In this document: positions 5,050 to 8,370 of the stretch, piece after piece
How positions within the stretch are numbered: position 1 is the stretch's first letter
Layout: the number at the start of each line of letters is the position of its first letter
Source of the DNA: an uncultured bacterium
Lineage (GTDB): Bacteria > Cyanobacteriota > Vampirovibrionia > Gastranaerophilales > Gastranaerophilaceae
Reading direction: 5' to 3'
DNA: 8,370 bases
Assembly (NCBI GenBank): GCA_948742005.1
Contig: CAPYQR010000067.1
Coordinates: 1 to 8,370, forward strand
The notes under the pieces: model-generated
What the model was told of the DNA's origin: nothing
Database searches by the model: none
What the model saw: only the letters and a program-made list of their open reading frames with translations
Position numbers and translations under genes: made by a program

Positions 5050-7032
5050 ATGGAATCGATTCAAAAAACGGAAGTTAAAAGAAAAAAATTTGTTTTAAAA
5101 AAAAGAACATCAATTAAAACAAATTATAAAATTGATTACGAAACAGAATTAAACGAAGCACAGCTTGAAGCGGTCAAAACGCGCGAGGGTGCAATTTTGG
5201 TTGTAGCAGGAGCAGGTTCGGGCAAAACAAAGACTTTAACATACCGATGTGCAAGATTGATTGAAGATGGAATTAAACCTGAAAATATCCTGCTTTTGAC
5301 TTTTACTAAAAAAGCCGCAAAAGAAATGCTTAACCGCGCTGCTCTGGCGTTAGATGAAAGATGCGAGAATATTTCAGGAGGAACTTTCCACAGTTTTGCA
5401 AATTTAATTTTAAGAAAATACAGTGCTCTTTTAGGTTTGAAAAATAATTTTACAATAATGGACACATCTGATTCACAAGATGTTATTCTGCATTTGACAA
5501 ACCAATTATTCCCAAAAAAAGAAAAACGTTTCCCCAAAAAATCAACAATTCTTGAAATTTATTCAAAATCGGTTAATAAAGAAACCCCTGTCAGGGAAAT
5601 TATTGAAAAAGAATACTGTAATTTTTCAGATGTACAAGATAAAATAATTGAAATTCATAAAGCTTATGTTAATTATAAACGCGAAAATTCTATTCTTGAT
5701 TATGATGATTTATTGTTGTATTTAAAATTTTTATTAAATGATAATGAAAAAATCAAAGAAAAATTATCAAATCAATATAAATTTATAATGATTGATGAAT
5801 ATCAAGATACAAATACTCTGCAGGCAGATATAATTAAGCTTTTAGCGTCTAAACATAATAATGTAATGGCAGTTGGCGATGATTCTCAAAGCATTTATTC
5901 TTTCCGCGGGGCGAATTATAAAAATATTCTTGATTTTCCGTCAATTTTTCCGAATACAAAAATAATTAAACTTGAAAAAAATTACAGAAGCTCGCAGAAT
6001 ATTTTAAATTTAACAAATTCAATAATTTCAAAAGCGCAGCAAGGATACAAAAAAGAACTTTATTCAGACATTATTTCAACTTCTAAACCGGCAATAATAA
6101 GAGCAGTTAATTCCCAAGCCGAGGCAGAGTTTGTCTGCCAAAAGGTTTTAGAACTTTTAGATGAAGATATTGAACTTTCAGACATTGCGGTTTTGGTTCG
6201 TAATGCAAGAATGAGCTATAATCTTGAAATTGAGCTTGCAAAATATAACATTCCTTTTCAAAAATTCGGCGGCCCGAAATTTATGGATTCAGCTCATGTT
6301 AAAGATATTATTGCGCATTTAAGAATAATTTTAAATCCTGATGATACAATAAGTCTGAATCGTATCTTACTTTTGTTAAAAGGAATTGGTGCAAAGGCGC
6401 TTGAATTAATTGTTCCTCAAATGCAGAATAAAAACTATAATCAAAAGCTTCTTCCCTCAAAATATTCTACATCATTAGAGCCGTTGTTTAAATTATTGAT
6501 TAAAAATGATGAAAATAATTTAACATTGAGTGAACTTGTTGACGAGATAATAAAATATTACAAACCGATTTTAAAAGAAAAATATGACGATTGGCAAAAA
6601 CGAGAAAAAGATCTTGAACATTTTTCTTATCTTTCAACACAATATAAAAAACTTGATTCATTTCTCTCTGATTTGGCGCTTGAACCGCCGGAGGCTTCTG
6701 TTGAGGGGATGTATAAAAAAAATATTAAAGATGATTGTTTGACAATTTCTACAATTCACAGTGCAAAAGGTCTTGAATGGCAGAGTGTTTTTATAATCGG
6801 TGCGGTTGATGGTCGTTTTCCAAGCGCGTACTCTTTTAATTCGACAGATGAAATGGAAGAAGAATTAAGGCTGATGTATGTTGCTGCAACTCGTGCCAAA
6901 AATGATTTATTTATAAGCTATCCTGTAGATATGTATGATTATTCCAGCCAGATGATTTTAACAAAACCGTCAAGGTTCTTAGATGATTTAGATGAAGAAT
7001 TAATTGAACCTTGGGATATTGAAGAAGAATAG
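5050..7032 (+). CDS. UvrD/PcrA/Rep-type superfamily 1A ATP-dependent DNA helicase
   Basis: This complete 660-residue protein carries all SF1A motifs in order. They are the Q motif LNEAQ (34-38), Walker A AGAGSGKT with Lys59, and motif Ia LLLTFTKKAAKEM (81-93) with GTFHSF after it. Next come Walker B DEYQD (249-253), motif III GDDSQSIYSFRGA (276-288) and motif IV NYRSS with Arg313. Motif V is TISTIHSAKGLEW (565-577), and motif VI is VAATRAK with the arginine finger Arg615. Enzymes of this family unwind DNA 3' to 5' in excision repair, mismatch repair or fork rescue. The first 30 residues are a Lys-rich extension ahead of the core. The C-terminus ends shortly after motif VI in an acidic tail and lacks the extra C-terminal region of longer PcrA/UvrD proteins (about 720 residues). 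I cannot decide between UvrD, PcrA and Rep. The start has AGGGA five bases upstream. No nuclease domain is present, which argues against AddA or RecB. Confidence 0.93.
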   Translation: MESIQKTEVKRKKFVLKKRTSIKTNYKIDYETELNEAQLEAVKTREGAILVVAGAGSGKTKTLTYRCARLIEDGIKPENILLLTFTKKAAKEMLNRAALALDERCENISGGTFHSFANLILRKYSALLGLKNNFTIMDTSDSQDVILHLTNQLFPKKEKRFPKKSTILEIYSKSVNKETPVREIIEKEYCNFSDVQDKIIEIHKAYVNYKRENSILDYDDLLLYLKFLLNDNEKIKEKLSNQYKFIMIDEYQDTNTLQADIIKLLASKHNNVMAVGDDSQSIYSFRGANYKNILDFPSIFPNTKIIKLEKNYRSSQNILNLTNSIISKAQQGYKKELYSDIISTSKPAIIRAVNSQAEAEFVCQKVLELLDEDIELSDIAVLVRNARMSYNLEIELAKYNIPFQKFGGPKFMDSAHVKDIIAHLRIILNPDDTISLNRILLLLKGIGAKALELIVPQMQNKNYNQKLLPSKYSTSLEPLFKLLIKNDENNLTLSELVDEIIKYYKPILKEKYDDWQKREKDLEHFSYLSTQYKKLDSFLSDLALEPPEASVEGMYKKNIKDDCLTISTIHSAKGLEWQSVFIIGAVDGRFPSAYSFNSTDEMEEELRLMYVAATRAKNDLFISYPVDMYDYSSQMILTKPSRFLDDLDEELIEPWDIEEE

Positions 7033-7161
7033 TTTTTTAGGTTTTAGTTTTATTGTAAACAAATGTAACAAAATGAGTTTAAAAATATAAAGTTTTTTCT
7101 AAAATTGCCGAATATAAAAACATAAGGAAGAAATAGACAATATTGGGAAGTAAGGTCGATA

Positions 7162-7674
7162 ATGAGTCTAAATTTAAACAATGTTTTATATGGCGCATCG
7201 GGTGTTGACAGTTCAAGTGTTTTAAGTGTTGCAAACAAGATTTTAAACGGTCAAAAAGCTCAAGAACAAAATCAAAAACAAATCAATGTTCAAAATATTG
7301 ATTATTCTAAATTCAACCGTGCGGCTTTAGGCGTTGACCTTTATTCATCAAGAACCAATGTCGAACTTCAAAAACAAATCGCAACAACTCAAGCAGGTTT
7401 GTATCAAAAAAGCGTTGATGTTGCAAAATTAAATGCACAAGCAGCAATGAATCTTTACAGTGCTCTAACTGTGCAAAAAAATGTAGCTTTAGCTCAAAGT
7501 GTTGATGCTAAAGATTCCCTAACTCCTGTCCAAAAGTTTGAAGCTCCACAGCAAGTTGTTCAAACTTTGAATATAAACGACAAAAATTCCAATTCGCAAA
7601 ACGGCTTCAATCCGTTTGCGCAAGCCGAAGACAAAAAAGCAGCAGCAGAAAGCGAAATAAGCTTGTTTGCTTAA
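7162..7674 (+). CDS. Hypothetical 170-residue Gln/Asn/Ala-rich protein without Cys or Trp
   Basis: I do not recognise a family. The protein starts MSLNLNNVLYGASGVDSSS and contains no Cys, Trp or His. A central stretch (about residues 54-110) reads as long helices rich in Gln, Ala, Asn and Val, for example VDVAKLNAQAAMNLYSALT. The tail from about 115 is Pro, Asn and Ser-rich and probably disordered. There is no classical signal peptide or membrane span. This composition suits a coiled-coil or filament-associated protein, or a substrate of a signal-less export route, but nothing in the sequence proves it. AAGG (7152-7155) stands six bases before the ATG. The 129 bases after the helicase gene hold no convincing promoter or terminator hairpin, so read-through from the helicase is possible. 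A strong terminator follows. Confidence 0.75.
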   Translation: MSLNLNNVLYGASGVDSSSVLSVANKILNGQKAQEQNQKQINVQNIDYSKFNRAALGVDLYSSRTNVELQKQIATTQAGLYQKSVDVAKLNAQAAMNLYSALTVQKNVALAQSVDAKDSLTPVQKFEAPQQVVQTLNINDKNSNSQNGFNPFAQAEDKKAAAESEISLFA

Positions 7675-7710
7675 AAAGTTTTCTATACTTTTCCTTTCAA
7701 TAACATCAAA

Positions 7711-7742
7711 GCTCTGGAAATAACATCATTTCAGAGCCTTTT
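7711..7742 (+). terminator. Intrinsic terminator between convergent genes
   Basis: GCTCTGGAAAT (7711-7721) pairs with ATTTCAGAGC (7728-7737). This gives a 10-bp stem with one bulged G and a six-base loop, followed by CTTTTC and further T-rich sequence. It ends the transcript of the 170-residue protein gene. It abuts the stop codon of the minus-strand hydrolase gene, and AAAG flanks the other side (CTTT on the minus strand), so it may also act there. Confidence 0.8.
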
Positions 7743-8370
7743 CATTTTGTTTTATTATCTTTGTTTTGCCAGATTTTTTGAATTTTTTCAGCAAGCAAAG
7801 GCGTAATTAAATCCCAGGCATTTTCGTTCGGGTGCAAATCTTTTTTGGATAATGTATATTTTATATTTCTTAAATTTTCGTTTGTTAAGTCTTTTGTGCT
7901 GATTACAATAATTCCGTTTTTTTCTAATTTTTCTTTTAATTCTTTTTCGTAATTTATATTATCGTAAAACAGAACAATAAAACTTATTTCTTTGTTATTG
8001 TCAGCTTTTAGATTATTTTTTGTTTCTATAAAATAAGCTGCTGCTCTGTTTATGATTTCGTTTTTGTTTTTTGGGTTTTTTAAATATTTATTCGCTTTTA
8101 TATTTTCAAAATGTCTGTATGTATATGACAGTCTTAGGATACTTTGTAATAAACTTAATTGAAGCTCATTGCGCAAATTTCCTTTGTTGTCAATGTAGTT
8201 TAAATATTGCCGCCAGGTATGTACTGTTGCAAAACTGTACATTCTGCTGTAATGGTCGTTTATCATTACATATATGTATGTATCTGTCGGAACTGTGTTG
8301 TTTAGCTCTTTTGCACCTTCTGCGCCAGCCTGATACCACATTTCCTGTATATTACCCCAGGAAAGAGCCC
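7742..8370 (-). CDS. SGNH/GDSL-type hydrolase family protein, C-terminal part (5' end outside window)
   Basis: The frame is open without a stop to the right edge. The ATG at 8341 is internal, because the codons upstream of it read A-L-S-W-G-N-I-Q-E and continue the same domain. About 208 codons are visible. Numbered from the Met at 8341, the chain has YIYVMINDHYSR (22-33), which matches block III with its conserved Asn. A predicted beta-strand (ISFIVLFYD, 119-127) and another (GIIVIST, 143-149) follow. The chain closes with DLHPNENAW (168-176), the Asp-x-His block of the SGNH catalytic triad. The nucleophilic Ser block (GDS-like) would lie outside the window. Family members are esterases, lipases or acyl-transferases acting on lipids or on acylated sugars; no substrate can be assigned. 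The stop TGA (7742-7744) abuts the shared terminator. The C-terminus is Lys/Asn-rich and lacks a membrane anchor. Confidence 0.72.
   Translation of the reverse strand, partial: ALSWGNIQEMWYQAGAEGAKELNNTVPTDTYIYVMINDHYSRMYSFATVHTWRQYLNYIDNKGNLRNELQLSLLQSILRLSYTYRHFENIKANKYLKNPKNKNEIINRAAAYFIETKNNLKADNNKEISFIVLFYDNINYEKELKEKLEKNGIIVISTKDLTNENLRNIKYTLSKKDLHPNENAWDLITPLLAEKIQKIWQNKDNKTK

Noticed and set aside
5136..5537. Long minus-strand open frame inside the helicase gene
   Set aside because: It is a shadow of the coding strand: the helicase has all its motifs in frame, and the minus frame has no recognisable domain or ribosome site.
7033..7161. Possible promoter or riboswitch between the helicase gene and the 170-residue protein gene
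   Set aside because: Several TATAAA-like strings occur, but none has a -35 partner at proper spacing, and no conserved structured RNA is recognisable.
7699..7728. Direct repeat AATAACATCA, two copies 20 bases apart
   Set aside because: Only two short copies exist and the second forms part of the terminator hairpin and loop. There is no array or mobile-element context.

Overview
The window is AT-rich with mostly ATG starts and short AT-rich spacers. It encodes an outer-membrane TolC-type protein, so the host is Gram-negative. The low GC, gut-type carbohydrate metabolism and several small lineage-specific proteins would suit a gut bacterium such as the Gastranaerophilales/Vampirovibrionia group. 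That assignment is an inference from style, not from a marker gene. TAA, TAG and TGA are all used as stops, so the code looks standard.

Left part (1-1315): the 3' end of an aminodeoxychorismate lyase gene (pabC) overlaps by four bases a complete glutamine amidotransferase gene (pabA). Both belong to para-aminobenzoate/folate synthesis. The pabC frame carries a TAG at its very left end, inside the conserved domain. A 139-residue protein of unknown function converges on pabA from the minus strand.

Centre (1316-4643): a minus-strand gene encodes a short GT35/alpha-glucan phosphorylase-family protein. It has a clear terminator and a plausible promoter. The lysine that normally carries pyridoxal phosphate is replaced by serine (Ser430), which is the most striking observation here. 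Divergent to it, behind a good promoter, is a signal-peptide-bearing outer-membrane efflux protein with no pump or adaptor gene beside it.

Right part (4644-8370): a 94-residue protein with a strongly amphipathic Lys/Phe tail has its own extended -10 promoter. It is followed by a complete UvrD/PcrA/Rep-type helicase, then a 170-residue Gln/Asn/Ala-rich protein of unknown function. A strong hairpin terminator separates that gene from the convergent C-terminal part of an SGNH/GDSL-type hydrolase that runs off the right edge.

Apart from the pabC-pabA pair, the genes look like independent housekeeping or lineage-specific units rather than one system. I see no tRNA, rRNA, CRISPR array, insertion sequence or phage gene, and no gene-free stretch longer than 300 bases.
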